From Streptomyces sp. NBC_00820 (GTDB lineage: Bacteria > Actinomycetota > Actinomycetes > Streptomycetales > Streptomycetaceae): a stretch of 64,000 nt of DNA. The position numbers were made by a program, and so were the translations under genes. The stretch is from positions 6,746,001-6,810,000 of the forward strand of contig NZ_CP108882.1 of assembly GCF_036347055.1 (NCBI RefSeq), read 5' to 3'. Within the stretch, counting starts at the first letter, position 1, and every line of letters starts with the position of its first letter. This document shows, piece after piece, positions 1 through 11,143 of this stretch. The notes beneath the pieces are model-generated. The model saw only the letters and a list, made by a program, of their open reading frames with translations. It was not told the DNA's origin and ran no database searches.

Positions 1-3000
1 GCGTACTGCAGATAGCGCTTCAGGTGCTGGACGCTCTTGTTCGCGCTGTCCGGGAGTTCCGAGCCGTGGAAGGAGGCCACGACCTCCATGCGGTGCCGCG
101 CGCGCGTCACGGCGACGTTCAGCCGCCGCCAGCCGCCCTCGCGGTTGACCGGACCGAACTGGGCGCGCAGCTTGCCCTCCGCGTCGCGGCCGTAGCCCAC
201 CGACAGGATGATCACGTCGCGTTCGTCGCCCTGCACCGTCTCCAGGTTCTTCACGAAGAACCCGCCGAGACGGTCCTCCGTGAAGTACTCGTCGAGGTCG
301 GGACGGCCCTTGCGGGCCCGCGCGACCGCGTCCTCGACGGCCTCGGCCTGCGCCTTGGAGAGCGTGACGATGCCCAGCGTCAGATGGGGCCTGGTCGAGA
401 AGTGATGGATGACCCGCTCGGCGACCACCGCGGCCTCGCGGACGTTGTCACGCCGGTTGCTGCGGTCGTACACGCCGTCGGCCTTGTAGAAGGCGACGCC
501 CACGTCGTGCCCGGCGGTGACCGCGCCCGGGAACACGACCATGGAGTCGTCGTAGAACTCGTGGTTGCTGAAGGCGATCAGGTTCTCGTGCCGGCTCCGG
601 TAGTGCCAGCGCAGCGACAGTTCGCGCAGGACGCCACTGGCCTTGCACGCGTCCAGGATGGACTCGAAGGAGTCGGGCGCCTCCTCGTCCCACTCGTCGT
701 CATCGTCGGAGTCGCCGCCGGTGCTGAAGAACGACGTGGGCGGAAGCTGCCGCGGGTCGCCCGCCACGATCAGGGCGTCGCCGCGGTAGACGGCGTTGAC
801 GGCGTCCTGCGGCAGGACCTGTGACGCCTCGTCGAAGATCACCACGTCGAAGCGGAAGTCCGGGGGCAGGTACTGGCTGACGGTCAGCGGGCTCATCATG
901 AAGCACGGCTTGAGCCGCTGGACCACGTCCCGTGTCTCGTCCAGCAACCGCCGTACGGGCTTGTGCCGGCGCTGCAGCTTGGCCTGCCGGCTCAGGACCG
1001 CGGCCTGACCCGTCGTCGCCCGGCGGGGACGGCGCGCGTTGCACGCGGCGATCACCGTGGCGTGGGCGGCCTGGACCAGGCCCTGGTCCAGGCGCCGGTA
1101 GCGCTCCACCAGTTGGTCCCGGTCGGTGGCCCGAACGGTCGCGAGCCGGCTGTCGGCCGACAGCTGATGCTCCACCCACGCCCGCAGCACGGTGCGCTCC
1201 ACGGCCACCGGAAACAGGGACGACGGTACGTCGCGGTCCGCCAGCTGGGCCGGCAACTCCTCGAGGCCGTAACGGCTGAGCACCTCGCGGGCCTCGGCGG
1301 AACGGATCCAGGCGTCGGGGCCGTAGGGATCGTCGGACATCCGGTCCAGGAGCGCCTGGGCGGAGGGGAACCCGGTCTCCAGCTCGGCGCGGATCTCCGC
1401 CGCCCGGCCGGGTTCGAAGCGGCCGGTGAGCACCTCGGTGCGCTCCAGCCAGTCGCGGTGGCGGCGTTCCACCGACGAGTCGGGTTCGGCGCGCAGCAGC
1501 AGGCGGGCGGCCTCGGCTGCCAGGGGAGCGGCCGCGCCGGTGCCGGACGCGGTGCGCCTGGCGGCGAGGACCCAGTCCAGCGCGCCCAGGACCGTCTCGC
1601 GGGAGGTACGGATCCCCTCGTACAGATCGCCGAGCAGGAGGCGGTGCTCGGCCTCGGCCTTCAGGAGGTCCTCCTCGGCGGCGCGTGCCGCCACCACCGC
1701 CGCCACCGAGGCCCGGGCGGAGCCCAGGGACAGCCGGGCCGGGCTCCCTTCCGGCAGACCGGCGGCACGAGCCACCGAGTGGATCAGGGAAGCCGCCTCG
1801 TCCAGGGGGTCGAGGTGGGCGCGCAGCCAGGCCATGCCCGCGGGCAGGGAGCGGGCCCGCAGGCCGGGGGCGGCGGGGGCGAGGGCCGGGGCCTCGGTGA
1901 ACGCCTGCCAGTCGGCGCACTCCGCGCGCAGGCGCGCGGCCGACTCCAGCAGGCCCGGAACGACGGGCCGGCCGGCGCACAGGGCGCCGACGAGGCCGCC
2001 GCGCACGGCCGGTTCCGTCAAGGTGGGTCCGGCCAGCCGGTGCGCGTCGGACGCGGCGGTCAGCGCCGTCGCCAGGGCGGCGGTGCGGGGCCGGCCGCCG
2101 GGGGCGTACGCGCCCAGGAGGTCCACCGCCGCGGACGCTGCGGAATCCGCGGGCCGTGCCTCTGTGCCGCCGTCGGCCGCAGGCAGCCGTACGGCCCGGC
2201 GCAGCAGTTCCTCCGCCGCGGCGGTGCCGTCGTCGCCGGTGGCCGGCCGGTCCGCCAGGCGCGTGTCCAGGCCCTCGTACCAGGAGCCCAGCAGTTCCCG
2301 GTCGTGGGTCTCCTCGGCGGCGAAAGCCGTGCTCTCCCGCTGCGCCGCGTGCGCCGCGACGACCGCGGCGCGCGCCGAGGCGAGGGTGTGCCCCGCCTCC
2401 TGACCGAACTCCCGTCCCCCGACGGACCGTACGACGTCGACGTACCGTACGGCGTCCCGCAGGACCGGCACGTGCGCGCGCAGCCACGCGGCGGCGGCCG
2501 CCGGCCCGAGACGGCTCAGGGCCGCCGTGTCGCACTCACGCAGGCGCCGCTCCTGGAGCGCCGACGTCCAGGTGGCGAGATCGCTCCGGAGCCGGCTGCC
2601 CAGCAGGGGGAGGGCGGCGTCGGGCGTGCGGCCATAGGCGAGTTGGGCGGCCAGACGACGGCGCCGGTCCGGGTCGGCGACCACGGCCGGGGCGAGCCGA
2701 TGGGCGTCCTGGGCCTGACGCAGCGCGCCGTCCAGCGCGTCGAGGTCGGGCAGGCCGTCGACGGCGTGAGCGCCGAGCAGTTCCGCGTGCCCGATGACCG
2801 CGGTCCGCACGGCTTCGTACGCCTGCCACCAGGCGGCCGCCTTGGGGAGTTCCGCCTGCAGACCGCTGCTCCAGGAGCCGTTGGCGCTGACCGCGCCCAC
2901 GAGCTTGCGGTCGGCCCGGACCTGGGAGGACAGCCCGGCGGCGAAGCGGCGGCCGTTCTCCGAGAGGCGGTGTACGGCCTCGGGCAGGCCCGCGGTGTGC

Positions 3001-5693
3001 GGAGTGTCGGGTCCGAACAGGCTCCGCGCCTCCCGCCGGGCCCTGTCGAGGGCGTCCATGAGGCCGCGCAGTTCGTCCACGGCGCGGGTGGCCCGCGGCA
3101 GTACAGCGGGGTCGAACCAGGCCTCGGGCGCCCGGTGTTCCCCGGACGCCAACACGGACAGGTCCGCGACCGCCTGTGCCGCGGACGCGGTGTCCGACAG
3201 CTCGTGGCCGAGCAGTCCGGCCGCCTCCGTCATGCGGTCGGCGGTGCCGGACAGCATGACGGCGAGGCGGTCCCAGTGGGAGGCGAGCGAATCGGCCTCC
3301 TCCCGGGCCAGGACGGTCAGTTCGGCGCCGGGCGGCTCAAGAGTGCCGAGCGACACCTCCGCGGCCTCCGGCTCCTCGGGGAGGTCGGACGGGATGTCCG
3401 CCCATCCCGGCCCGGCGTGCTCCCGCGCGGTCGTCCGCGCCGCGACCGTACGGTCACGGCGGACCACGAACGCTCCCAGCGAGGCGGTCACGAGCTCGGT
3501 GGCCGCCCGCTCCGCGGCCGCGAGACCCTCCGGGGTGAGCCAGGCCTCCAGCGGGCGGTGCGGGACCCCGGACAGGTCCGCCAGCTCGCACAGGGCCGTC
3601 GCCTCGGCGAGAGAGCCGGGTTCGCCGACGCCCAGCAGCCGGGTGACGTCGCGGGCCGAGGCGATGGCGCCGCCCAGCAGATCCACGGCACCTCGGACGT
3701 CACGGGCGAGGTCCTGGGCCCGCTCCTCGGTCAGCCCGCTCAGATCCAGACCCCGCGGTTCGAGGGAGGACAGCGCCAGCTCGGCGGCGGGCGGTCCGGA
3801 GCGAAGCCGGGGAGACACCTCTTGCCAGCGGTCGCCGACCAGATCCCGCGCGGAGTGTTCGGCGTTGCGGACGTGGCGCAGCGCGTCGAGGAAGGCCTCG
3901 ACCGGATCGGTCACGGTATGCGCGACGTCGGCATCGGTGAGCCACCACTCGGGAACCGGCTGCCGTTCACCGAGCAGGGCGAGAAGCAGGATCAGCCGGT
4001 CGACCTGGTCCGGCGTGGCGAACGGCGCGCCGTCACCGTTGAGCGCCTCGTAGCCGTGCAGGGCGGACAGGAGCCCGCTCAGGGCCGTGCGCGCCTCCTC
4101 CAGCGCGGGACCGGGATGGGACTGGCCGGGGCGCAGGCCGCGCCACGGAAAGCCCGGGTCGGCCACGGCCTGCCAGGAGTCCGCGACGGCGTCGGCGGCG
4201 CCGAGAACGCGTTCCAGGTCGGCGGTGGAGAGGGAAGCGGCGTCGAAGCTGCGGGAACCGCCGTCGTCCGAGGCGGAGAGATAGGCGACCGGAGCGTCGT
4301 CGAGCCGGCCCACCTGGCCGATGACGTCGTGCAGCGTGCGGCCCAGCGGGGATCGGGTCTCGTTCATCGCGGCGGCGTAGGCGGACAGCGCCTCGCGGTC
4401 GAGCCGTGCCTGGGCCCGTTCCTGGGCGGCCAGTTCGGCGGCCTGGGGCTGCTCGGACAGAGCCCGGCCGAGTTCCTGTGCCACGGCCTTGCGGCTGGTG
4501 TTGCGGCTGTGCAGGGCGAAGGCGTACGAGTCCAGCCCCACCGATTTCAGACGCTGGAGAACGACGTCGAGCGCCGCCGCCTTTTCGCTGACGAACAGCA
4601 CGCTGCGGCCGGCGTGCATCAGCCCGGCGATGATGTTGGTGATGGTCTGGCTCTTGCCCGTCCCCGGAGGTCCGTCGAGCACGAAGGACCTGCCCGCCAC
4701 GGCGGCCGCGACGGCCTGCCGCTGGGAGGTGTCCGCGTCCAGGACCAGCGGGGCGTCCTCCGGGGGTGCCAGCTCGTCGACGCGTTCCGCCGGCACCTCC
4801 TCGAAGTCGAAGCGGTCCGAGGCGAGCGCTTCGCCGGGGCCGACCGCCACCGCGCGCACCAGGTCGCTCGCCAGGAGCCGGTCCTCGTTCTCGAGCAGGT
4901 CCCGGTACATCGACTCCTTGTGGGAGGCGAAGAGCGCCATGACGGCCCGCTCCTCCACCTCCCACTGCGACTTGCCGGACACTGCCTTGCGTACGGCCTC
5001 GATCACCGCGGTCACGTCACGGCAGTCGGCCTCGGCGACGGGGCCCCAGTCGATGCCGAACTGCTCCAGCTTGATGGGCAGCGCCGGATTGAGCTGCGGG
5101 TCCTCGTCCTCGTAGGCCTTGAGCAGCACCTGCCCGGTGGGTGTGCGCACCAGTTCCACCGGAAAGAGGATCAGCGGTGCCTGGCTGCCGGTGGCGGCGC
5201 CGTCCTCACGCCAGTGCAGGATGCCGACACCCAGGTGCAGGGTCCACAGACCGTAGTCGTTGAACACCTGCGTGGCCTTGGAACGCAGCGAGCGCAACGC
5301 CCTCTGCAGGGCCGGGGACGTGGTCTTCTGCGTGACGACGTCGTGCTCACCGGGAGGCGGGAGTTCGCCGTGCTCCTCGTGCTCCTCGCGTTCCTCGGCC
5401 TCCCTGCCTTCTGCGTCTTCCGCGTTCTCTGCGTCTTCCGCGTCCTCTGCGTTCTCCGCGGGCAGTTCGTCCGGGAGCGCGGCGAACGGCAGCGCGCGGC
5501 TCTCCTCCAGCAGACGCACCAGGGCAGCCGGCTCGGGGGCCGACACCTCCAGTGTCGAGGTGCGGGTGTGCCGGAAGTTCAGCAGCCGGTTGCGTCCGCT
5601 GAGGTCCACGAGTGACGTTCGCCAGCTCGCGAGGACCGTCTTGAGACGTTCCAGGTCGCCGTCGCCCCCGAATGCACCCGGATTGGTCGTCAC
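1..5693 (-). CDS. Giant DUF4011-type superfamily 1 helicase/ATPase (C-terminus beyond window)
   Basis: About 1,897 codons lie in the window and no stop is reached before the left edge, so the C-terminus is missing. The start is GTG at 5693-5691, with an AGGGG Shine-Dalgarno six bases upstream. The first residues include WRTSLVDLSGRNRLLNFR, the hallmark of DUF4011 helicases. Next comes an extremely acidic tract (about residues 74-115), then Walker A GPPGTGKSQ near residue 340. A very long spacer precedes the Walker B/DEAx region (VVIFDEASQ, about residue 1616), and the SF1 C-terminal motif NVAVTRARHRMEVV lies near residue 1860. The split of RecA-like motifs by more than 1,000 residues is typical of this family. 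Members are found in housekeeping and defence settings; the role here is unknown. No neighbouring defence gene is visible in the window. Confidence 0.85.
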   Translation of the reverse strand, partial: MTTNPGAFGGDGDLERLKTVLASWRTSLVDLSGRNRLLNFRHTRTSTLEVSAPEPAALVRLLEESRALPFAALPDELPAENAEDAEDAENAEDAEGREAEEREEHEEHGELPPPGEHDVVTQKTTSPALQRALRSLRSKATQVFNDYGLWTLHLGVGILHWREDGAATGSQAPLILFPVELVRTPTGQVLLKAYEDEDPQLNPALPIKLEQFGIDWGPVAEADCRDVTAVIEAVRKAVSGKSQWEVEERAVMALFASHKESMYRDLLENEDRLLASDLVRAVAVGPGEALASDRFDFEEVPAERVDELAPPEDAPLVLDADTSQRQAVAAAVAGRSFVLDGPPGTGKSQTITNIIAGLMHAGRSVLFVSEKAAALDVVLQRLKSVGLDSYAFALHSRNTSRKAVAQELGRALSEQPQAAELAAQERAQARLDREALSAYAAAMNETRSPLGRTLHDVIGQVGRLDDAPVAYLSASDDGGSRSFDAASLSTADLERVLGAADAVADSWQAVADPGFPWRGLRPGQSHPGPALEEARTALSGLLSALHGYEALNGDGAPFATPDQVDRLILLLALLGERQPVPEWWLTDADVAHTVTDPVEAFLDALRHVRNAEHSARDLVGDRWQEVSPRLRSGPPAAELALSSLEPRGLDLSGLTEERAQDLARDVRGAVDLLGGAIASARDVTRLLGVGEPGSLAEATALCELADLSGVPHRPLEAWLTPEGLAAAERAATELVTASLGAFVVRRDRTVAARTTAREHAGPGWADIPSDLPEEPEAAEVSLGTLEPPGAELTVLAREEADSLASHWDRLAVMLSGTADRMTEAAGLLGHELSDTASAAQAVADLSVLASGEHRAPEAWFDPAVLPRATRAVDELRGLMDALDRARREARSLFGPDTPHTAGLPEAVHRLSENGRRFAAGLSSQVRADRKLVGAVSANGSWSSGLQAELPKAAAWWQAYEAVRTAVIGHAELLGAHAVDGLPDLDALDGALRQAQDAHRLAPAVVADPDRRRRLAAQLAYGRTPDAALPLLGSRLRSDLATWTSALQERRLRECDTAALSRLGPAAAAAWLRAHVPVLRDAVRYVDVVRSVGGREFGQEAGHTLASARAAVVAAHAAQRESTAFAAEETHDRELLGSWYEGLDTRLADRPATGDDGTAAAEELLRRAVRLPAADGGTEARPADSAASAAVDLLGAYAPGGRPRTAALATALTAASDAHRLAGPTLTEPAVRGGLVGALCAGRPVVPGLLESAARLRAECADWQAFTEAPALAPAAPGLRARSLPAGMAWLRAHLDPLDEAASLIHSVARAAGLPEGSPARLSLGSARASVAAVVAARAAEEDLLKAEAEHRLLLGDLYEGIRTSRETVLGALDWVLAARRTASGTGAAAPLAAEAARLLLRAEPDSSVERRHRDWLERTEVLTGRFEPGRAAEIRAELETGFPSAQALLDRMSDDPYGPDAWIRSAEAREVLSRYGLEELPAQLADRDVPSSLFPVAVERTVLRAWVEHQLSADSRLATVRATDRDQLVERYRRLDQGLVQAAHATVIAACNARRPRRATTGQAAVLSRQAKLQRRHKPVRRLLDETRDVVQRLKPCFMMSPLTVSQYLPPDFRFDVVIFDEASQVLPQDAVNAVYRGDALIVAGDPRQLPPTSFFSTGGDSDDDDEWDEEAPDSFESILDACKASGVLRELSLRWHYRSRHENLIAFSNHEFYDDSMVVFPGAVTAGHDVGVAFYKADGVYDRSNRRDNVREAAVVAERVIHHFSTRPHLTLGIVTLSKAQAEAVEDAVARARKGRPDLDEYFTEDRLGGFFVKNLETVQGDERDVIILSVGYGRDAEGKLRAQFGPVNREGGWRRLNVAVTRARHRMEVVASFHGSELPDSANKSVQHLKRYLQY

Positions 5694-6298
5694 AGTTGCC
5701 CCTGCTCTCACGTTGCGCCACTCAGGCCCAGGGAGGGGAAGCACGGACTTCTCCCAGAGGGTCACGGCCGCGCGGGCAGGCCCGGCGCTCTCCGATTGAT
5801 TCCCTCTGTGCGGCATGTTCGCCTTGTCGCACTCGCCCCCCGTGGACGGACGGATTCTATGGTGACGGTGTGAAAATCAGAAGTGGACCTTGTGAGTACC
5901 GGCCTTCGGGTGCCTGAGAGGGCCATCGCGAGTGCGGGCCCGCGAGTGTGAGGGCCCCTCAGGCGGGGGCGCTCTTCCGGGGGTGGCCCGCTGGGGTCGG
6001 TCTGCCGGGGCCGGTCACCGGCGGGCCTTCAGGGATCGGTGTTCCGCGTTCACGAAGTGAACGGCGTGGGGCGGGAAAGTGCTCTGAAGAGCACTCTTGC
6101 GCAACCCTTCGCCTCGGTCGAGTCGAGCATGGTCGGCGACTGTCGATCGGCCCCTGCCGCATCCCTTGACGGGTCTTCGTCCAAGGGTTTAACTCACGTC
6201 CTAAATTAAGCCATGAGGGGATTGGGGAGCCGAACGGAGTGCCGGCACCCGACACCACCCCCCTGGTTCTCGACTCCCGGAAAGGGACACCAGGAGCC
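5694..6298. other. Intergenic region between divergent helicase and sugar ABC operon
   Basis: About 600 bases without a credible gene. The right third is AT-richer than its surroundings and holds the likely promoter and operator of the downstream ABC operon, listed separately. I see nothing else recognisable. Confidence 0.5.
6166..6210 (+). promoter_or_regulatory. Candidate promoter and AT-rich operator of the sugar ABC operon
   Basis: TTGACG at 6166-6171 is followed after 17 bases by TTAACT at 6189-6194, a plausible -35/-10 pair. Directly downstream lies an unusually AT-rich stretch (CACGTCCTAAATTAAG) that could be an operator. No LacI- or ROK-type regulator gene lies beside the operon, so the regulator would be encoded elsewhere. 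Seen by eye only. Confidence 0.35.
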
Positions 6299-7615
6299 AT
6301 GCGCAGCATCCGAGCCGCGGCCGTAGGTGCCGTCACCATGTCTCTCGCCCTCGCGGCCACGGCCTGCGGTGGGGGTTCGTCCAGTGGCGGGGGGTCCAAC
6401 GCCTCGCCGAAGACGCTGACTTACTGGGCTTCCAACCAGGGCGCCAGCGTCGCCGTCGACAAGCAGGTCCTGCAGCCCGAACTGGACAAGTTCGAGAAGC
6501 AGACGGGTATCAAGGTGAAGCTGGAGGTCGTGCCCTGGTCCGATCTGCTCAACCGGATCCTGACCGCGACCACTTCGGGACAGGGGCCGGACGCGCTGAA
6601 CATCGGCAACACCTGGAGCGCCTCCCTGCAGGCGACCGGGGCACTGCTGCCCTGGGACGCCAAGAACTTCGGGAAGATAGGCGGCCGCGACCGGTTCGTC
6701 GACTCCGCGCTCGGATCCACCGGGGTCGAGGGCAAGGACCCGGCCGCGGTGCCGCTGTACTCGATGGCGTACGCGCTCTACTACAACAAGAAGATCTTCG
6801 CCGACGCCGGCATCACCAAACCCCCGGCCACCTGGGACGAGTTGGTCGCCGACGGCAAGAAGATCAAGGCGAAGGGCAAGTCCCCGCTCGGCGCGGAGGG
6901 GGCGAACCTCTCGGAGAACATCCACCACGTCTTCGTCTTCGCCAAGCAGCACGGCGCCGACTTCTTCACCGCCGACGGCAAGCCGGACTTCACCAACCCC
7001 AAGGTGGTCGAGGCGGTCCAGCAGTACGTCGGCCTGATGGCGAAGGACAAGGTCATCCCGGTCGGTGACGCCGAGTACGCGCAGAACCAGTCCGTCAGCG
7101 ACTTCGCCAAGGGCAACCAGGCCATGCTGCTGTGGCAGTCCGCCGCCGCCAACCTCAAGTCCCAGGGGATGAGCGAGGACGCGTACGGCATCGCGCCCGT
7201 GCCCGTGGGCTCCGGCACGCCCGGCACCGGAACCCAGGTCAACTCGATGGTCGCCGGCATCAACCTCGCCGTCTTCCGCAACAGCCACAACCTCGACGGC
7301 GCCACGAAATTCGTGAAGTTCATGACCAGCGACGCCGAACAGAAGATCCTCAACAAGGCCTACAGCTCCATCCCGCCCGTCAAGTCCGCCCAGGAGGACC
7401 CGGCGTTCACCGCACCCGCCAACGCGGTACTGAAGAGCACCCTCGCCACCAGTGCCGCCGCGCTGCCGCAGGTCGCCTCGGAGTCGCAGTTCGAGACGGC
7501 GGTCGGCACGGCCGTCAAGGACCTGTTCGCCGACGCCGCCGCCGGACGCGCGGTCACCACCGACTCCGTCAAGGCCAAGCTGGAGAAGGCCCAGCAGCAG
7601 ATGCCGGCGGCCTGA
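6299..7615 (+). CDS. Sugar ABC transporter substrate-binding lipoprotein
   Basis: Extracellular solute-binding lipoprotein of the carbohydrate (CUT1) type, 438 aa. It has a short positively charged N-terminus, a hydrophobic stretch and the lipobox LAATAC with Cys23, followed by a Gly/Ser linker. The fold-typical segments LTYWASNQG, YYNKKIFADAG and PATWDELV are present. ATG 6299 is chosen because it gives a proper lipoprotein signal and has AGGAG close upstream; the longer reading from 6239 has no such features. It is first in an operon with two permeases and a GH1 glucosidase, so the ligand is probably a beta-glucoside such as an oligosaccharide of glucose. Substrate is inference. Confidence 0.88.
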   Translation: MRSIRAAAVGAVTMSLALAATACGGGSSSGGGSNASPKTLTYWASNQGASVAVDKQVLQPELDKFEKQTGIKVKLEVVPWSDLLNRILTATTSGQGPDALNIGNTWSASLQATGALLPWDAKNFGKIGGRDRFVDSALGSTGVEGKDPAAVPLYSMAYALYYNKKIFADAGITKPPATWDELVADGKKIKAKGKSPLGAEGANLSENIHHVFVFAKQHGADFFTADGKPDFTNPKVVEAVQQYVGLMAKDKVIPVGDAEYAQNQSVSDFAKGNQAMLLWQSAAANLKSQGMSEDAYGIAPVPVGSGTPGTGTQVNSMVAGINLAVFRNSHNLDGATKFVKFMTSDAEQKILNKAYSSIPPVKSAQEDPAFTAPANAVLKSTLATSAAALPQVASESQFETAVGTAVKDLFADAAAGRAVTTDSVKAKLEKAQQQMPAA

Positions 7616-7620
7616 ACGCG

Positions 7621-8613
7621 ATGACGACCACCACCACCGCTCTCGACGAGCCGGTGCGCACAGCCTCCCCCGGTGCGGCGCGCGGCCCGCGCCGCACCGG
7701 GCGGATCCAACGCGTCGGGCTGCCGTACCTGCTGCTCCTGCCCGCCCTGCTCCTCGAACTCCTCGTCCACCTCGTGCCGATGGTCATCGGCATCGTGATG
7801 AGCTTCAAGGAACTCACCCAGTTCTACATCCGCGACTGGGGCAGCGCCCCGTGGTCGGGCCTCGGCAACTACCGGATGACGGTGGACTTCGACGCGCCCG
7901 TCGGCGAGGCGCTGCTGCACTCGTTCCTCGTCACCGTCGGCTTCACCCTCCTGTCGGTCGCCCTGTGCTGGCTGATCGGCACCGCCGCCGCGGTCTGCAT
8001 GCAGGACACCTTCCGCGGGCGCGGCCTGCTGCGCGCACTGTTCCTGGTGCCGTACGCGCTGCCCGTCTACGCGGCCGTCATCACCTGGGTGTTCATGTTC
8101 CAGCACGACAACGGCCTGGTGAACCACGTCCTGCACGACCAGCTGCACCTCACCGGCAAGCCGTCCTTCTGGCTGATCGGCGACAACAGCTTCTACGCCC
8201 TGCTGACCGTGTCGGTCTGGAAGGGCTGGCCGTTCGCCTTCCTCATCGTGATGGCCGGCCTGCAGAACATCCCGCGCGAACTGTACGAGGCGGCCGCCCT
8301 GGACGGCGCCGGGATGTGGCAGCAGATCCGGCGCATCACGCTGCCGTCGCTGCGCCCGGTCAACCAGGTGCTGATCCTGGTGCTGTTCCTGTGGACGTTC
8401 AACGACTTCAACACGCCGTTCGTCCTGTTCGGCAGGGCCGCACCCGAGGCCGCCGACCTCATCTCCGTGCACATCTACCAAGCGTCCTTCGTCACCTGGA
8501 ACTTCGGCACCGGCTCCGCCATGTCCGTGCTGCTGCTGCTCTTCCTGCTGGCCGTCACGGGCGTCTACCTGCTGCTCACCTCGCGCCGCGGAAGGAGGGC
8601 GGCGGATGCGTGA
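7621..8613 (+). CDS. Sugar ABC transporter permease, MalF/CebF-like
   Basis: Inner-membrane permease, 330 aa, about six transmembrane segments after a 30-residue cytosolic tail. The EAA loop (EAAALDGAGMWQQIRRITLP, about residues 222-241) marks the contact site for the ATPase. The ATG lies five bases after the binding-protein stop, indicating one transcript. No ATPase gene is present; Streptomyces CUT1 importers commonly share the MsiK ATPase encoded elsewhere. It pairs with the next permease. Confidence 0.87.
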   Translation: MTTTTTALDEPVRTASPGAARGPRRTGRIQRVGLPYLLLLPALLLELLVHLVPMVIGIVMSFKELTQFYIRDWGSAPWSGLGNYRMTVDFDAPVGEALLHSFLVTVGFTLLSVALCWLIGTAAAVCMQDTFRGRGLLRALFLVPYALPVYAAVITWVFMFQHDNGLVNHVLHDQLHLTGKPSFWLIGDNSFYALLTVSVWKGWPFAFLIVMAGLQNIPRELYEAAALDGAGMWQQIRRITLPSLRPVNQVLILVLFLWTFNDFNTPFVLFGRAAPEAADLISVHIYQASFVTWNFGTGSAMSVLLLLFLLAVTGVYLLLTSRRGRRAADA

Positions 8614-9475
8614 CACGCCGGCCTGCAACTCGCCCATGGCGCCGCCCCGTTCGTTCCTGTGGACCCGGCGGGTCTTCCTCACCCTGCTCGCCGGCTTCGT
8701 CCTGCTGCCGGTGTACGTGATGGTCTCCAGCTCGCTCAAGCCCCTCGCCGACGTCACGGGCAAGTTCCGCTGGCTGCCCAGCGAGCTGACCTTCCGCCCC
8801 TACATCGACATCTGGTCGACCGTCCCGCTCGCCAAGTACTTCGCCAACTCGCTGATCGTCTCGGGCGCGGCCACCGTCTGCTCGGTCGTCATCGCCGTCT
8901 TCGCCGCCTACGCCGTCAGCCGCTACGACTTCCGCGGCAAGCGCGTCTTCACGGTCACCGTCCTGTCGACCCAGATGTTCCCGGGCATCCTCTTCCTCCT
9001 CCCGCTCTTCCTCCTCTACGTCAACATCGGCAACGCCACCGGCATCGCCCTGTTCGGCTCGCGCGGCGGGCTGATCCTGACGTACCTCACCTTCTCGCTG
9101 CCGTTCTCCATCTGGATGCTGATCGGCTACTTCGACTCGGTGCCCCGCGACCTCGACGAGGCGGCGCTGGTGGACGGCTGCGGCCCGCTCGGCGCGCTGC
9201 TCAGGATCGTCGTTCCGGCCGCGATCCCCGGCATCGTCGCGGTCGCCGTGTACGCCTTCATGACCGCCTGGGGCGAGGTCCTCTTCGCCTCCGTCATGAC
9301 CAACGACACCACCCGCACCCTCGCCGTCGGCCTCCAGGGCTACTCCACCCTCAACGACGTCTACTGGAACCAGATCATGGCGGCCTCACTGGTCGTCAGC
9401 GTGCCCGTGGTCGCCGGGTTCCTGCTGCTCCAGCGCTATCTCGTCGCCGGTCTGACGGCGGGCGCCGTCAAGTGA
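8606..9475 (+). CDS. Sugar ABC transporter permease, MalG/CebG-like
   Basis: Second permease of the importer, 289 aa. It starts inside the end of the preceding gene (8-base overlap), with GGAGGG at 8594-8599 giving a good ribosome site. Six predicted membrane spans; the EAA loop [20 protein letters not shown] lies near residue 185. The C-terminus [13 protein letters not shown] is typical of MalG-type permeases. Function as heterodimer partner of the upstream permease is inferred from family and position. Confidence 0.87.
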   Translation: MRDTPACNSPMAPPRSFLWTRRVFLTLLAGFVLLPVYVMVSSSLKPLADVTGKFRWLPSELTFRPYIDIWSTVPLAKYFANSLIVSGAATVCSVVIAVFAAYAVSRYDFRGKRVFTVTVLSTQMFPGILFLLPLFLLYVNIGNATGIALFGSRGGLILTYLTFSLPFSIWMLIGYFDSVPRDLDEAALVDGCGPLGALLRIVVPAAIPGIVAVAVYAFMTAWGEVLFASVMTNDTTRTLAVGLQGYSTLNDVYWNQIMAASLVVSVPVVAGFLLLQRYLVAGLTAGAVK

Positions 9476-9504
9476 CCCACACCCCCCGCTCCGAAGGGAC
9501 TTCC

Positions 9505-10869
<1,365 letters not shown>

Positions 10870-10905
10870 GCCCGGCCCGGACGGCCGGCGGGCGGGGGCG
10901 GGGGA

Positions 10906-11000
10906 GCCCACGCCCGCCGGTCCGGGGGCGCCCATGCCCGCCGGTCCGGGGGCGCCCATGCCCGCCGGTCCGGGGGGCGCCCACGCCTGCCGGTCCGAGG
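10906..11000. repeat. Four tandem copies of a ~24-bp GC-rich repeat
   Basis: The unit GCCCATGCCCGCCGGTCCGG plus GGGC occurs at 10906, 10930, 10954 and (degenerate) 10979, with near-perfect copies 1-3. It follows the GH1 stop by about 36 bases. Not part of a supported coding region. The CCGGTCCGG core could fold in RNA, but I see no classical terminator. Confidence 0.75.
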
Positions 11001-11143
11001 CCGTCGGGGGTCTGCCGTCACCTCGCACCCGTGCGGTCACGCGTTCGGGTGACAATTGCCGATGTGGGGACATGACCGGATCGCGGCTCGTTCGGATCAG
11101 TGACGACGCACGACCGGATCAGAGATCATCCACGGGGGCACTC

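Noticed and set aside
963..5615. 1,550-codon open frame on the plus strand
   Set aside because: Opposite the DUF4011 helicase, whose frame has recognisable Walker and DUF4011 motifs. The plus frame is low-complexity Gln/Arg/Gly typical of antisense reading in GC-rich DNA.
5694..6298. CebR box or DasR box in front of the sugar ABC-GH1 operon
   Set aside because: Neither TGGGAGCGCTCCCA nor a dre-like sequence is present in the upstream region.
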